Shown here in pieces: positions 16,230-25,421 of a stretch of DNA of 64,000 nucleotides (the first letter of the stretch is position 1; each line of letters begins with the position of its first letter). The translations under genes were made by a program, and so were the position numbers. This DNA comes from AC-49 sp963766605 (lineage in GTDB: Bacteria; Actinomycetota; Thermoleophilia; Solirubrobacterales; Solirubrobacteraceae): contig CAVYAT010000001.1 in NCBI GenBank assembly GCA_963766605.1, positions 124,001 to 188,000 of the forward strand, written 5' to 3'. A model generated the notes under the pieces. The model was not told the origin of the DNA. It saw nothing but the letters and a program-made list of their open reading frames with translations, and did no database searches.

Positions 16230-16892
16230 CTACGGTCGCTGCGCGCCCAACCGGAACGACCGCAGCGACAACTTCAACGGGTTGACCCCGCCGATCGAGT
16301 CGGCGCTGGGGACGTGCGGCGAGATGGCGCTCTGCATCTCGAGGATCGCGCCGATGCGGGTGGCGTTGATGTCGTCGACGATCATGACGTCGCGACCGAA
16401 GGTGGTACGGCCCTTGATCGTCGTCTGCCACGTGACCTGGTAGGCCGGCCGTAGGTTGATCCGCGTGCGGCCCTCGTCGCGGACGATCAGGCCCGGGTGC
16501 TTGGCCTGGAGGTAGCGCTCGAGCTTGACCGAGTACAGCAGCAGCGCGGCGCCGGGGTCGCCGCCGTAGCGCGGCAGCGTCAGGGGACGTACGGCGAACC
16601 GCTGGGGCTCGCGGTCGCTGGGCGGCGTCTGCAGCGCGACGAGCTCGCCGCGCGCCGGCGCGACGCGGCGCAGCGGCGCGGTGTAGAGGAAGTTGACGGC
16701 GTGCGGGCCGCGGACGACGATCACGTGGCGGCCCGGCGTCGGGCGCACGGTGCCGTAGGCGAAGTAGACGACGATCAGCGCCGCGACCGCGACGACCGCC
16801 CAGCGCAGGCCGCGCGGCAGGCCGCGCCAGCGTTCGCCGGCGATGTCGCCGAGCGTCGGGCGGAACTGGGGCTGGACGAGCGGTGCCGACAT
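16230..16892 (-). CDS. Hypothetical single-pass membrane protein
   Basis: A 220-residue protein that I do not recognise. It has a short cytoplasmic N-terminus, one transmembrane helix (about residues 31-52, WAVVAVAALIVVYFAYG) and a roughly 165-residue external domain rich in beta-strand character without cysteines. ATG 16892 (MSAPLVQPQF) is chosen because the upstream extension to 16997 is basic and not protein-like. It converges on the sigma-factor fusion gene. Confidence 0.6.
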   Translation of the reverse strand: MSAPLVQPQFRPTLGDIAGERWRGLPRGLRWAVVAVAALIVVYFAYGTVRPTPGRHVIVVRGPHAVNFLYTAPLRRVAPARGELVALQTPPSDREPQRFAVRPLTLPRYGGDPGAALLLYSVKLERYLQAKHPGLIVRDEGRTRINLRPAYQVTWQTTIKGRTTFGRDVMIVDDINATRIGAILEMQSAISPHVPSADSIGGVNPLKLSLRSFRLGAQRP

Positions 16893-17020
16893 TGCGAGGG
16901 AAGAGGATGGCGTACCGGGCCGTCTTGTGACCCCAGACCCATGAAAACGACCCTGGACAATTGTTCGATCCGACCGCCGCAACCTGCTAACGCCCAATGC
17001 GTTGGTCGATCTAGATAGTG

Positions 17021-17275
17021 ATGAGCACGTTCTCGACCATCCTGACCTACGACACGGGCCGCAAGCGCCTGTGGATCGCGGGTCAGCGCTGCCACCACGG
17101 AGCGACGGGCGCCCTGATCACCGGGGCGGCCGCGGTCGGGCTCGCCGCCGCGCGTGCACACCGCCGCGCCGCCGTCGCGATCGCCGCCACCGCGGCGACC
17201 GGCTCGCTGCTCATGGCCCACGACTGGAAGGATCGCTCGATCTGGTTCCAGCGTGGCTGGCAGGATCAGGACTAG
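17021..17275 (+). CDS. Small conserved hypothetical protein
   Basis: An 84-residue protein, MSTFSTILTYDTGRKRLWIA onwards, with an Ala-rich hydrophobic stretch (about 28-65) that could form one or two membrane helices. The C-terminus is charged (HDWKDRSIWFQRGWQDQD). GTG 17018 directly precedes ATG 17021; the ATG is preferred. The family is not recognised. Divergent from the hypothetical membrane protein gene. Confidence 0.55.
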   Translation: MSTFSTILTYDTGRKRLWIAGQRCHHGATGALITGAAAVGLAAARAHRRAAVAIAATAATGSLLMAHDWKDRSIWFQRGWQDQD

Positions 17276-17300
17276 GCCGCCTCCGGCACCCCCGGGCGGC

Positions 17301-17579
17301 CTACTCTTCGCCGAGCGAGAACATCGCCTCGAGGTCGTGGGCCGAGAACGCCTCGAAGGCGACCATGGTCTGCGTCCGCGCGACGCCCTCGAGGTTCAGG
17401 ATCCCGCCGGTGATGATCTCAGCCAGCTGGTCGTGCTCGTGGACGCGGATAATCGCCACGAAGTCCCACTCGCCGGTCACCGAGTAGGCCTCCGCGACAC
17501 CGGGCATGTCGGCCAGCGCCCCGCCGAGCGTCGACATCGCGTCGCGCTCGGCTTCGATCAGGACGATGGCGTGCGTCAT
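17301..17579 (-). CDS. Stand-alone Lrp/AsnC ligand-binding (RAM) domain protein
   Basis: A 92-residue protein that is only the RAM (effector-binding) half of an Lrp/AsnC regulator: AIVLIEAERD, MPGVAEAYSVTGEWDFVAII, the strand VARTQTMVAFEAFS. There is no helix-turn-helix. Stand-alone RAM proteins form oligomers that bind amino acids and may modulate full-length Lrp proteins. Its ATG overlaps the stop of the metallo-hydrolase by 4 nt (ATGA), so the two are co-translated. Confidence 0.82.
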   Translation of the reverse strand: MTHAIVLIEAERDAMSTLGGALADMPGVAEAYSVTGEWDFVAIIRVHEHDQLAEIITGGILNLEGVARTQTMVAFEAFSAHDLEAMFSLGEE

Positions 17580-18256
17580 ACCGCGTGCGTCCCGCCTGGA
17601 TCGAGGACGATGACCTCGGCCGCGCCGGTTCCCTGCACGTCGGACTTGAACGCCTCGGCGTCGGTGGCGATCTGCGGGAACGTGTTGTAGTGGCACGGGA
17701 TGATCTGGTCGGCGCCCAGAAGCCCCGCTGCGACAACCGCGTCGAAGCGGTCCATCGTGAAGAAGCCGCCGATGCAGACGATCGCGACGTCGATGTCGTC
17801 GCGCCTGCCGGGCAGCGCGAGGTCGCTGAACAGCGCCGTGTCGCCGAGGTGGTAGATCGTCTTGCCGGCGAAGTTGATGACGAGGCCGCCGGCCGGCGTG
17901 ACCGTGCCCTTGGGCGTCGTCGACGTGTGGATCGCCGGGACGAGGCGCGCCCAGCCCCAGTCGTACTCGACCGTCCCGCCGAACACCGGCCCCGAGCAGT
18001 AGTTCTCGCCGAGCTCCTCGTCGAGCTCCAGGCCGATCTCGCGAATTGCCATCACGTTGGCGCCCGTCCGCTGGGCGATCGGCACCAGATCGTGGATGTG
18101 GTCGAAGTGGCCGTGGGTCAGCAGGATCGTGTCGGCGTCGACCTCGTCGGCGGTCACCGGAGCCGCCGGATTGCCCGTGAGCCACGGATCAATGAGCACG
18201 GTGGTGTCGCCCTCGGTGAGGGTGAACGTGGCGTGGCCCAACCAGCGAATGTCCAT
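17576..18256 (-). CDS. Metallo-beta-lactamase-fold hydrolase (UPF0173-like)
   Basis: A 226-residue metal-dependent hydrolase. The metal-binding motif HGHFDH is at about residues 48-53. Further ligands include His in VPAIHTS, Asp in YHLGDTALF and the C-terminal PCHYNTFP. The start MDIRWLGHATFTL fits the UPF0173 family. Members are broad MBL hydrolases and the natural substrate is unknown. It is followed by the coupled RAM-domain gene. Confidence 0.87.
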   Translation of the reverse strand: MDIRWLGHATFTLTEGDTTVLIDPWLTGNPAAPVTADEVDADTILLTHGHFDHIHDLVPIAQRTGANVMAIREIGLELDEELGENYCSGPVFGGTVEYDWGWARLVPAIHTSTTPKGTVTPAGGLVINFAGKTIYHLGDTALFSDLALPGRRDDIDVAIVCIGGFFTMDRFDAVVAAGLLGADQIIPCHYNTFPQIATDAEAFKSDVQGTGAAEVIVLDPGGTHAV

Positions 18257-18258
18257 GA

Positions 18259-18597
18259 CTAGCGGTTCTCCTGATCGTGATTTCTGTGCAGTTCGCGGTG
18301 TAGCTCGAACCCTACGGCGACACCGACAAGCATTCCCAGCCGGGTCTCCTGCGACACCAGCTCACGGACCGCAGCGAGGCGGTCGTGGATGTCGTCCATC
18401 GCGGTGATCGCGGCGATCTGGCTCTCGTGCTCGGAGTCAAACCAGCCGCCGGCGGCCAGCGCGGCGTCGAGCACGCCCTGAAGTCCCGGCGCCGCATGGC
18501 CGACGACCTCCTGGGCGTGCGCGAAGCGCTCCGGGTGATCCCCGAGCGCGCGCACGGCCGCGTCGACCTGCTCGGCGCTGTACGTCTGGTCGCTCAA
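18259..18597 (-). CDS. Hypothetical helical protein
   Basis: A 112-residue protein if read from TTG 18597 (LSDQTYSAEQVDAAVRALGD). The open frame reaches back to 18660, but that would overlap the upstream gene by 53 nt. The sequence is strongly helical and acidic, with a hydrophobic stretch (RLGMLVGVAVGFEL) and a charged end (HRELHRNHDQENR). No family is recognised. It probably shares a transcript with the pseudo-rhomboid upstream. Confidence 0.55.
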   Translation of the reverse strand: MSDQTYSAEQVDAAVRALGDHPERFAHAQEVVGHAAPGLQGVLDAALAAGGWFDSEHESQIAAITAMDDIHDRLAAVRELVSQETRLGMLVGVAVGFELHRELHRNHDQENR

Positions 18598-18607
18598 AGC
18601 GCCCGGA

Positions 18608-19372
18608 TCATAGGCGCGACAGCCGCGATGCCGGCCACAGCCCGAGCAGGGCCCCGGCAACCAGCCCGGCGACGCCGGCGATCGCGCTTGCCTGCGGCGT
18701 CGCCGCGGGCATCGCGAGCACGACGACGGCGATCACGAGCGTTCCCAGCAGATCGCTGTCGCGTTCGATGCCGCGCCGCTCACGCACCAGCTCGGGAACG
18801 GCCCAGAACGCCAGCAGCCCGAGTGCCGCGGCGTTGCCGCCGATCGCCGCATGGTCGGGCTGGAGCTCGACGGCCAGCGCCAGCGCCCCCATGCCGCAGA
18901 GGACGAACAGGGCCAGCACCGCGAGCGGCCCGTTGCGGCGCTCGATCCGCCAACCGAAGATCGCGATCGCCAGCACGGCCGCGAGCTCGTACCAGCCGTT
19001 GAGGTAGACGAACGGCGACGTCGCGACGCGCCACCAGTCGCTGGCCACCGGCGGGCGGACGGTCAGCGCGATGTCGGCGACCGTCACGGCGATGACGGCG
19101 GCCAGCAGCCCGAACAGCGACAGCACCACGAGCGTCAGCGTCACGTACGGCCGGCGCGTCGGGTCGGCGCGGATGCCGGGGATCTCGCCCGGGCGCAGCG
19201 GCCCGAGCGTCGGGCGCGCCATGCGCCGCGACGGCTTGACCGGACGGTCGCGCTCGATCTTCGGAGCGCGCTTGCGCAGCCGCGCGCCGCAGTACGGACA
19301 CTCCGTGATGTAGGGCGAGACCTCCGAGCCGCAGCTCTTGCAGACCACGAACAGTTCGGGACCCGGCGCCAT
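18608..19372 (-). CDS. Zinc-ribbon protein with rhomboid-like membrane domain, catalytic residues absent
   Basis: A 254-residue protein. It starts with a zinc ribbon (CKSCGSEVSPYITECPYCG, residues 11-29), a basic linker, then about six transmembrane helices (75-250). The layout resembles rhomboid proteases. The expected GxSG serine motif appears as GGNAAALG, and the last helix (AGVAGLVAGALLG) lacks the catalytic histidine. This suggests a pseudoprotease that might bind or sort membrane proteins rather than cleave them. The rhomboid assignment rests on pattern and topology only. Confidence 0.6.
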   Translation of the reverse strand: MAPGPELFVVCKSCGSEVSPYITECPYCGARLRKRAPKIERDRPVKPSRRMARPTLGPLRPGEIPGIRADPTRRPYVTLTLVVLSLFGLLAAVIAVTVADIALTVRPPVASDWWRVATSPFVYLNGWYELAAVLAIAIFGWRIERRNGPLAVLALFVLCGMGALALAVELQPDHAAIGGNAAALGLLAFWAVPELVRERRGIERDSDLLGTLVIAVVVLAMPAATPQASAIAGVAGLVAGALLGLWPASRLSRL

Positions 19373-19424
19373 GGGTTCCCGATTGTCGCACCCGCCCGAG
19401 TGCGGCGGGCGTTAGCACCGCTGC

Positions 19425-20525
19425 TCAGGGAGCGGTCGCCGCGACGATCTCGACCATAACCTCGTGCATATCGTGGTTGGGCTCGTAGACGACCGACTGG
19501 CGCATCGCCCCGTTGCCGGCCTCCAGCAGGTCATCGACGGCCTCGAGCTCGGCCATCGATCCGAGCTCCTGGGCGTGCGGTGTCAGGCGCTCACGTAGCC
19601 GCTTGACGAGGTCGCGGGTCGTGACGCGCTCGCTGGTGGGCAGGTCGACGAGCTCGGCGTCGAGGCCGTGGCGTGCGGCCAGCCACTTGTTCTCGTCGAG
19701 CATCTGCCAGGGGTAGTCGCTGAGTGCCCGCCCGGCCTCGTAGTACTCGGCCAGCTCCTTGACCATCGCCTGCACGAGCGCCACGAGCCCGAGCGTGTGC
19801 TCGACCCGCGTCTGCGAGTCGCAGCAGCGAATCTCGACCGTGCCGAAGTTCGGGTGTGGGCGCACGTCGTACCAGAGGTAGGTGTAGTCGGCCATCACGC
19901 CCGAGGTGACCATGAAGTCGACGGTCTGGTTGTAGTGCTCCCAGTCGCGGAAGGCGGGCGGCATTCCGACGCGCGGGAACGCACGGAAGATCGGCGTGCG
20001 CGTCGAGGCGAGTCCGGTCACGTCGCCGCGCCAGAACGGCGAGTTGGCGCCCAGCGCGACGAGCACCGGCACGTGGACCCGCATCCCGTTGGCGACGTAG
20101 ATCGCCTTCTCGGGGTCGTCGAGGCCGACGTGGACGTGCATGCCGAAGATCAGCTCCTGACGGGCGACGAAGCGCAGCGCCGAGATCAGGTCGCGGTAGC
20201 GCGGCCGCGCGACGATCCGCTGGTCCTCCCAGCGGGCGAACGGGTGCGTCCCGGCCGAGCCGATCGTCAACCCGCGGGTCGCGGCGAGGGCGATCACCTG
20301 GGCGCGCAGCGCGCGCAGCTGCTCGCCGGCCTGCGCGGTGTCGGGCAGCGGGTCGGTGGAGATCTCGAGCACCGACTCCATCAGCTCGGGTTTGATCTCG
20401 CCGGCCGGCGTGTCGGCCAGCAGCGATTCGATCGCGTTGACGAGGTCCAGCGACTCGGCGTCGAGGATCATGAGCTCCTCTTCGATGCCGAGCGTGTAGT
20501 TCGGACCGTGGAAGTGGTGCTCCAT
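19425..20525 (-). CDS. ybdK: YbdK-family carboxylate-amine ligase
   Basis: A 366-residue GCS2-family ATP-grasp-like ligase. The typical opening LGIEEELMILDAESLDL (residues 12-28), the glutamate-rich ELMESVLEISTDPL, the GMHVHVGLDD motif (about 135) and TVEIRCCDSQTRVEH match YbdK. E. coli YbdK has weak glutamate-cysteine ligase activity; in actinobacteria the physiological substrate is not established. It is divergent from the DUF2090 gene, separated by 65 nt. Confidence 0.88.
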   Translation of the reverse strand: MEHHFHGPNYTLGIEEELMILDAESLDLVNAIESLLADTPAGEIKPELMESVLEISTDPLPDTAQAGEQLRALRAQVIALAATRGLTIGSAGTHPFARWEDQRIVARPRYRDLISALRFVARQELIFGMHVHVGLDDPEKAIYVANGMRVHVPVLVALGANSPFWRGDVTGLASTRTPIFRAFPRVGMPPAFRDWEHYNQTVDFMVTSGVMADYTYLWYDVRPHPNFGTVEIRCCDSQTRVEHTLGLVALVQAMVKELAEYYEAGRALSDYPWQMLDENKWLAARHGLDAELVDLPTSERVTTRDLVKRLRERLTPHAQELGSMAELEAVDDLLEAGNGAMRQSVVYEPNHDMHEVMVEIVAATAP

Positions 20526-20590
20526 GCCCGGGCCAGCCTACCCTGGCTATGCTGCGAACAGACGTCTGCAACGACAGGAGATCTCCCGCA

Positions 20591-21526
20591 ATGGCTCTGG
20601 GCTACGACGGAAAGCTGTACATCCTTGCGTTCGACCATCGCGGGTCGTTCCAGAAGAAGATGTTCGGCATCGAGGGCGACCCGACGCCGGAGCAGACGGC
20701 CACGATCGCCGACGCCAAGCACCTGATCTACGAGGGGATGGCGAAAGTCGTGGCCAGCGGCGGCGTCCCCGGCGACCAGATCGGCGTGCTCGTCGACGAG
20801 CAGTACGGCGGCGAGATCCCGGCCGAGGCCAAGGCGGCGGGGCTGAAGCTCGCGATGCCGGTCGAGAAGTCGGGCCAGGACGACTTCGACTTCGAGTACG
20901 GCGACGACTTCGGCGCTCACATCGAGAAGTTCGACCCCGCGTTCTCCAAGGTGTTGGTCCGCTACAACCCGGAGGGCGACACGCTGGCCAACCTCGACCA
21001 GCTCGAGAAGCTCAAGACGCTTGCCGACTGGTTGCACACCAACAACCGCAAGTTCCTGTTCGAGCTGCTCGTGCCGGCGACCAGCGACCAGCTGCAACAG
21101 GTCGGCGGCGACAGCGACCGCTACGACGCCGAGCTGCGTCCGGAGCTGATGCGCCGCGCGATCGCCGACGCCCAGGACTATGGGATCGAAGTCGACATCT
21201 GGAAGATCGAGGGCGTCGACGCCCAGGAGGACGCCCAGATGCTGGCCGAGCAGACGCGCCAGGGCGAGGGCCGCGAAGACGTCGTCTGCGTGCTTCTGGG
21301 GCGCGGGGCGTCCGACGACAAGGTCGACCACTGGCTGACTCAGGCCGCGCCGGTCGAGGGCTTCGTCGGCTTCGCGATCGGGCGCTCGATCTGGTGGGAC
21401 GCGCTCAAGGGCTTCCTCGACAAGTCGTTGCAACGCGACGCGGCGGCGCAGAAGATCGCCGACAACTACCTGCGCTTCGTCAAGGTCTACGAGGGCTCCG
21501 AGCAGGGCGCCCCCGTCGGCGGCTGA
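20591..21526 (+). CDS. DUF2090-domain protein (aldolase-like)
   Basis: A 311-residue protein matching DUF2090, the domain fused to IolC in some inositol-catabolism proteins (2-deoxy-5-keto-gluconate-6-phosphate aldolase-like). Signature stretches are LYILAFDHRGSFQKKMFG, VLVDEQYGGEIPAEAK, VRYNPEGD, DIWKIEGVD and GFAIGRSIWWDAL, consistent with a TIM-barrel aldolase. ATG 20591 is preceded by AGGAGA. No other inositol genes are nearby, so its substrate remains open. Confidence 0.82.
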   Translation: MALGYDGKLYILAFDHRGSFQKKMFGIEGDPTPEQTATIADAKHLIYEGMAKVVASGGVPGDQIGVLVDEQYGGEIPAEAKAAGLKLAMPVEKSGQDDFDFEYGDDFGAHIEKFDPAFSKVLVRYNPEGDTLANLDQLEKLKTLADWLHTNNRKFLFELLVPATSDQLQQVGGDSDRYDAELRPELMRRAIADAQDYGIEVDIWKIEGVDAQEDAQMLAEQTRQGEGREDVVCVLLGRGASDDKVDHWLTQAAPVEGFVGFAIGRSIWWDALKGFLDKSLQRDAAAQKIADNYLRFVKVYEGSEQGAPVGG

Positions 21527-21593
21527 CCGGCCGATTGCAACAAGACTGCGCGCCGGCGCCGAGCACCGGCGCCGGGCCCCTACGCTGCGCAGC

Positions 21594-22142
21594 GTGCAGC
21601 CGCGCTCGCTTGTCCCCTGGCTCGTGGTGCTCGCGGTCGTCGCGGGGATCGTCGCCTACCGCCCGGGCGGTGGCTCGGGCGGGTCGGGTGCCGACGACGC
21701 GCCGAACTCGACCGTCGCCGCGCGGGTGACACGCGTCGTCGACGGCGACACGATCAAGGTCGACGCAGGCGGCCGCAAGGACACCGTGCGCTACATCGGC
21801 ATGGACACGCCGGAGTCGGTCAAGCCCAACACCCCGGTGCAGTGCTACGCCGAGGTCGCCTCGCACTACAACGCACGGCTGCTGGCGCCCGGGGCGGCCG
21901 TTCGGCTCGTGATCGGCGCCGAGCCACGCGACCGCTACGGGCGACTGCTGGCCTACGTCTACCGCGCGTCCGACAACCTGCTCGTCAACGCCGCGCTGCT
22001 GCGCGGCGGGTTCGCCCACACGCTCACAATCGCCCCCAACGACCGCCTCGCCACGCAGTTCGCGCAGCTCGAGGACGAGGCGCGCCAGGCAGGCCGCGGC
22101 CTCTGGCGCGCCTGCCCGGGGCTCGCCAACACGTACGGATGA
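21594..22142 (+). CDS. Thermonuclease-family (SNase) protein, exported
   Basis: A 182-residue staphylococcal-nuclease-like protein. An N-terminal hydrophobic anchor (residues 6-22) and Gly/Ser linker precede the OB-fold nuclease (about 42-178). Catalytic features are VVDGDTIKV, RYIGMDTPES (Arg/Asp) and DRYGRLLAYVY (Arg). It would cleave DNA or RNA outside the membrane using calcium. Start is GTG 21594. Its stop overlaps the next ATG (ATGA). Confidence 0.87.
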   Translation: MQPRSLVPWLVVLAVVAGIVAYRPGGGSGGSGADDAPNSTVAARVTRVVDGDTIKVDAGGRKDTVRYIGMDTPESVKPNTPVQCYAEVASHYNARLLAPGAAVRLVIGAEPRDRYGRLLAYVYRASDNLLVNAALLRGGFAHTLTIAPNDRLATQFAQLEDEARQAGRGLWRACPGLANTYG

Positions 22143-22408
22143 TCGATACGCTGTCGCGACCGATGGCCCTGAAGATGCGCCAGTCGATCGCCCAGCTCGA
22201 GCAGGCGTTCCACGAAGAGGCCTATGCCGACCGCGAGCGCCGTGAGGCGCTGCGCAAGCGTGCCGTGCGGCGCTCGCGTCAGCGCACGCTGGAGCGCAAG
22301 CACAGCCGCGGCCGCTGGCGCTTCTTCGGCCTGATCCTGGCATTGCTCGCCACCGCGGTCGGTGTGACCGTGGCGATGTTCCAGGTGCTGATCCTGGTTC
22401 TGGGCTGA
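22139..22408 (+). CDS. Small membrane protein with basic coiled N-terminus
   Basis: An 89-residue protein: a charged helical half (residues 12-60, EQAFHEEAYADRERREALRK and the following RKRAVRRSRQRTLERK) and a C-terminal transmembrane helix (about 63-87, FFGLILALLATAVGVTVAMF). It is coupled to the nuclease gene by a 4-nt overlap. The family is not recognised. Confidence 0.6.
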   Translation: MIDTLSRPMALKMRQSIAQLEQAFHEEAYADRERREALRKRAVRRSRQRTLERKHSRGRWRFFGLILALLATAVGVTVAMFQVLILVLG

Positions 22409-22422
22409 GTCGCGGCGCTCGG

Positions 22423-22665
22423 CTAGCCGCCGAGTTCGCGCAGCGCGGCGTCGACCTCGGACCGGACCGACCCTGACACGGCGTACTCCTGGCCGCGCGT
22501 CGGGTCCTCCTTGATCTCGAGGTAGACCTCCTTGCGGAACACCGGGATCTCCCGCGGAGCCTGGATTCCGATCCGCACCTTCTCACCGATGATCGACAAC
22601 ACCGACACTTCGACGTCGTCGCCGATCATGATGCTTTGGTTGGACTTTCGTGTCAGAACGAGCAT
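22423..22665 (-). CDS. csrA: Carbon storage regulator CsrA
   Basis: An 80-residue CsrA, a dimeric RNA-binding protein that blocks or exposes ribosome binding sites by binding GGA motifs. Near-complete match: MLVLTRKSNQSIMIGDDVEV, IGIQAPREIPVFRKEVY. The C-terminal extension of about 25 residues is longer than in E. coli. ATG 22665 is preceded by GGAGAGG. No flagellar or fliW gene is in the window, whereas Gram-positive csrA usually sits with fliW. Confidence 0.93.
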   Translation of the reverse strand: MLVLTRKSNQSIMIGDDVEVSVLSIIGEKVRIGIQAPREIPVFRKEVYLEIKEDPTRGQEYAVSGSVRSEVDAALRELGG

Positions 22666-22796
22666 TGGTTCTTTGGCCTCTCCCTGCCTGGGCGCCACTG
22701 ACTCTCGCATGCCCCCTGCCCACTTGCAAGCATGGCGAAACGCCAATCGAGGTGGGGAACGGTCTGACCGCAACGTTCGTATAACCTCGCGGCCCT

Positions 22797-23399
22797 ATGG
22801 CTCGCCGCTCTCTACGACCACACTTGAACCAGATCCGTACCTGGGTGCGCCAGGGACGGACCGATGCATGGATCGCCCACCAGCTCGAGGTGACCGTGCA
22901 GCAGATCGACGCTTTCAAGCGCGAGAACGACCTTTCGCCCGAGGGTGAGGCCGTCGCCGGTACGGCGAGCGCCGACTTCGACGACGAGGTCGACCTGCGC
23001 GCCGAGGACGACGCCCTGATCGCCGCCGAGCTCGAGGCAGAGGCTGAGGCCGCCGCCGTCGAGGCGGAGACCGAAGGCGACGAGGAGGATGACGGCGACG
23101 ACGATGGCGATGGCGATGGCGATGAGGACGATCGCCCGGCCCGCCGTCGCGGTCGGCGCGGCGGACGCGGCCGGCGCACATCCCGCGGGCGCGCCGCAGC
23201 CCTCGAAGGCACGTTCGACCACGGCGAGGAGGGGTACGGGCTGTGGCTCGACCCTGCGATCGCCGACAGCCCGATCTACGCCGAGCACTGGGCCGGCCAC
23301 CGGCCGGTCGAGGTGACGATCGAGGAGGACCGCATCGTCATCCGCCGCGCGGGCGGCGACGAGTCCGAGGACGAGGACGGCGGCTCCGACGACGAGTAG
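22797..23399 (+). CDS. Hypothetical protein with helix-turn-helix, acidic and RGG-like segments
   Basis: A 200-residue protein of unusual composition. Residues 1-45 look like a small helix-turn-helix (IRTWVRQGRTDAWIAHQLEV). Residues 58-112 are very acidic (Asp/Glu runs with DGDGDGDEDD). Residues 113-133 are an Arg/Gly segment (RRRGRRGGRGRRTSRGRAA). Residues 135-185 form a compact domain (YGLWLDPAIADSPIYAEHW) followed by an acidic tail. The mix suggests nucleic-acid binding and phase-separating regions. Divergent from csrA; family not recognised. Confidence 0.6.
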   Translation: MARRSLRPHLNQIRTWVRQGRTDAWIAHQLEVTVQQIDAFKRENDLSPEGEAVAGTASADFDDEVDLRAEDDALIAAELEAEAEAAAVEAETEGDEEDDGDDDGDGDGDEDDRPARRRGRRGGRGRRTSRGRAAALEGTFDHGEEGYGLWLDPAIADSPIYAEHWAGHRPVEVTIEEDRIVIRRAGGDESEDEDGGSDDE

Positions 23400-23408
23400 G
23401 CCCGACCG

Positions 23409-23738
23409 CTACGGCTGGGCCTCGAGCCGGCGGCCGCCGGCGAAGTCGACAGCGCCGCGCAGGTAGCGCGCGAACGCCGCGTCGGCGACCGTGCGCTCGT
23501 CCCAGGCCCATGGCGCCTCGGGTTCGGTGCGGTAGGCCAGGTCCAGGCACCAACTCGTCCCCTGGTCGTAAAACTCGACCAGCTCGGCCGACGTGAAGCG
23601 ACCGCCGAGCCGGCGACGCAGCTGGGCGAGGATCACGTCGACGACACGCTCCTGCGCCGCGCGCTCGTGCGCCGGGGTCTGCGCGAGCCGCTGCTCCCCG
23701 GCGCGCCACTGCTGAATCGCCATCTCAAAGCTCTGCAT
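23409..23738 (-). CDS. Conserved hypothetical protein
   Basis: A 109-residue soluble protein: MQSFEMAIQQWRAGEQRL, helical middle, then FTSAELVEFYDQGTSWCLDL and a C-terminal AFARYLRGAVDFAGGRR. No function recognised. It is the last gene of the mfd-to-ftsB train, 31 nt after ftsB, so it may relate to division or nucleotide housekeeping, but that is only context. Confidence 0.6.
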   Translation of the reverse strand: MQSFEMAIQQWRAGEQRLAQTPAHERAAQERVVDVILAQLRRRLGGRFTSAELVEFYDQGTSWCLDLAYRTEPEAPWAWDERTVADAAFARYLRGAVDFAGGRRLEAQP

Positions 23739-23769
23739 GGGCCCAGCGGCCCAGACTAGCCGAGCGCGA

Positions 23770-24111
23770 CTACGGGCCCTTGGGCAGGTGGCGCACGACG
23801 AACGGCTTCTCGCCCGGGCGGACCATGCCCAGCTTGCGGGCCTCGCGCTCGAGCGTCGCGGGGTGCGACAGCGCACGCCGGCGCTCGAGCAGCCGCCGGT
23901 TCTCCTCGCGCAGGCTCTTGACGATCGCCGTCTGCGCCGCGACGCGGTGCTTGGTCTGGAAGTAGGCGTGCACCGGGCCGATGTAGAGGATCAGGATCCC
24001 GGCCAGTACGAACAGCATCGCGACGCGCGACACGCGATCCCAGCGGATCCCGACGCCGACCGTGCGGGCCGGACGGGCCGGGCGGGCATCGGATGCGGCG
24101 GCCATCGCCAT
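23770..24111 (-). CDS. FtsB/DivIC-family septum formation initiator
   Basis: A 113-residue bitopic division protein. Short cytoplasmic tail, one TM helix (about 30-48, AMLFVLAGILILYIGPVHAY), then a coiled coil (VAAQTAIVKSLREENRRLLE) and the family's RKLGMVRPGEKPFVV end. FtsB/DivIC bridges FtsL and FtsQ to activate septal peptidoglycan synthesis. It lies 35 nt downstream of eno, the classic eno-ftsB order. Either ATG 24111 or ATG 24105 may start it. Confidence 0.85.
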   Translation of the reverse strand: MAMAAASDARPARPARTVGVGIRWDRVSRVAMLFVLAGILILYIGPVHAYFQTKHRVAAQTAIVKSLREENRRLLERRRALSHPATLEREARKLGMVRPGEKPFVVRHLPKGP

Positions 24112-24146
24112 GGCCTTCGCCACCCCCCGGCGAAGTCCTGCGGTCG

Positions 24147-25417
<1,271 letters not shown>

Positions 25418-25421
<4 letters not shown>

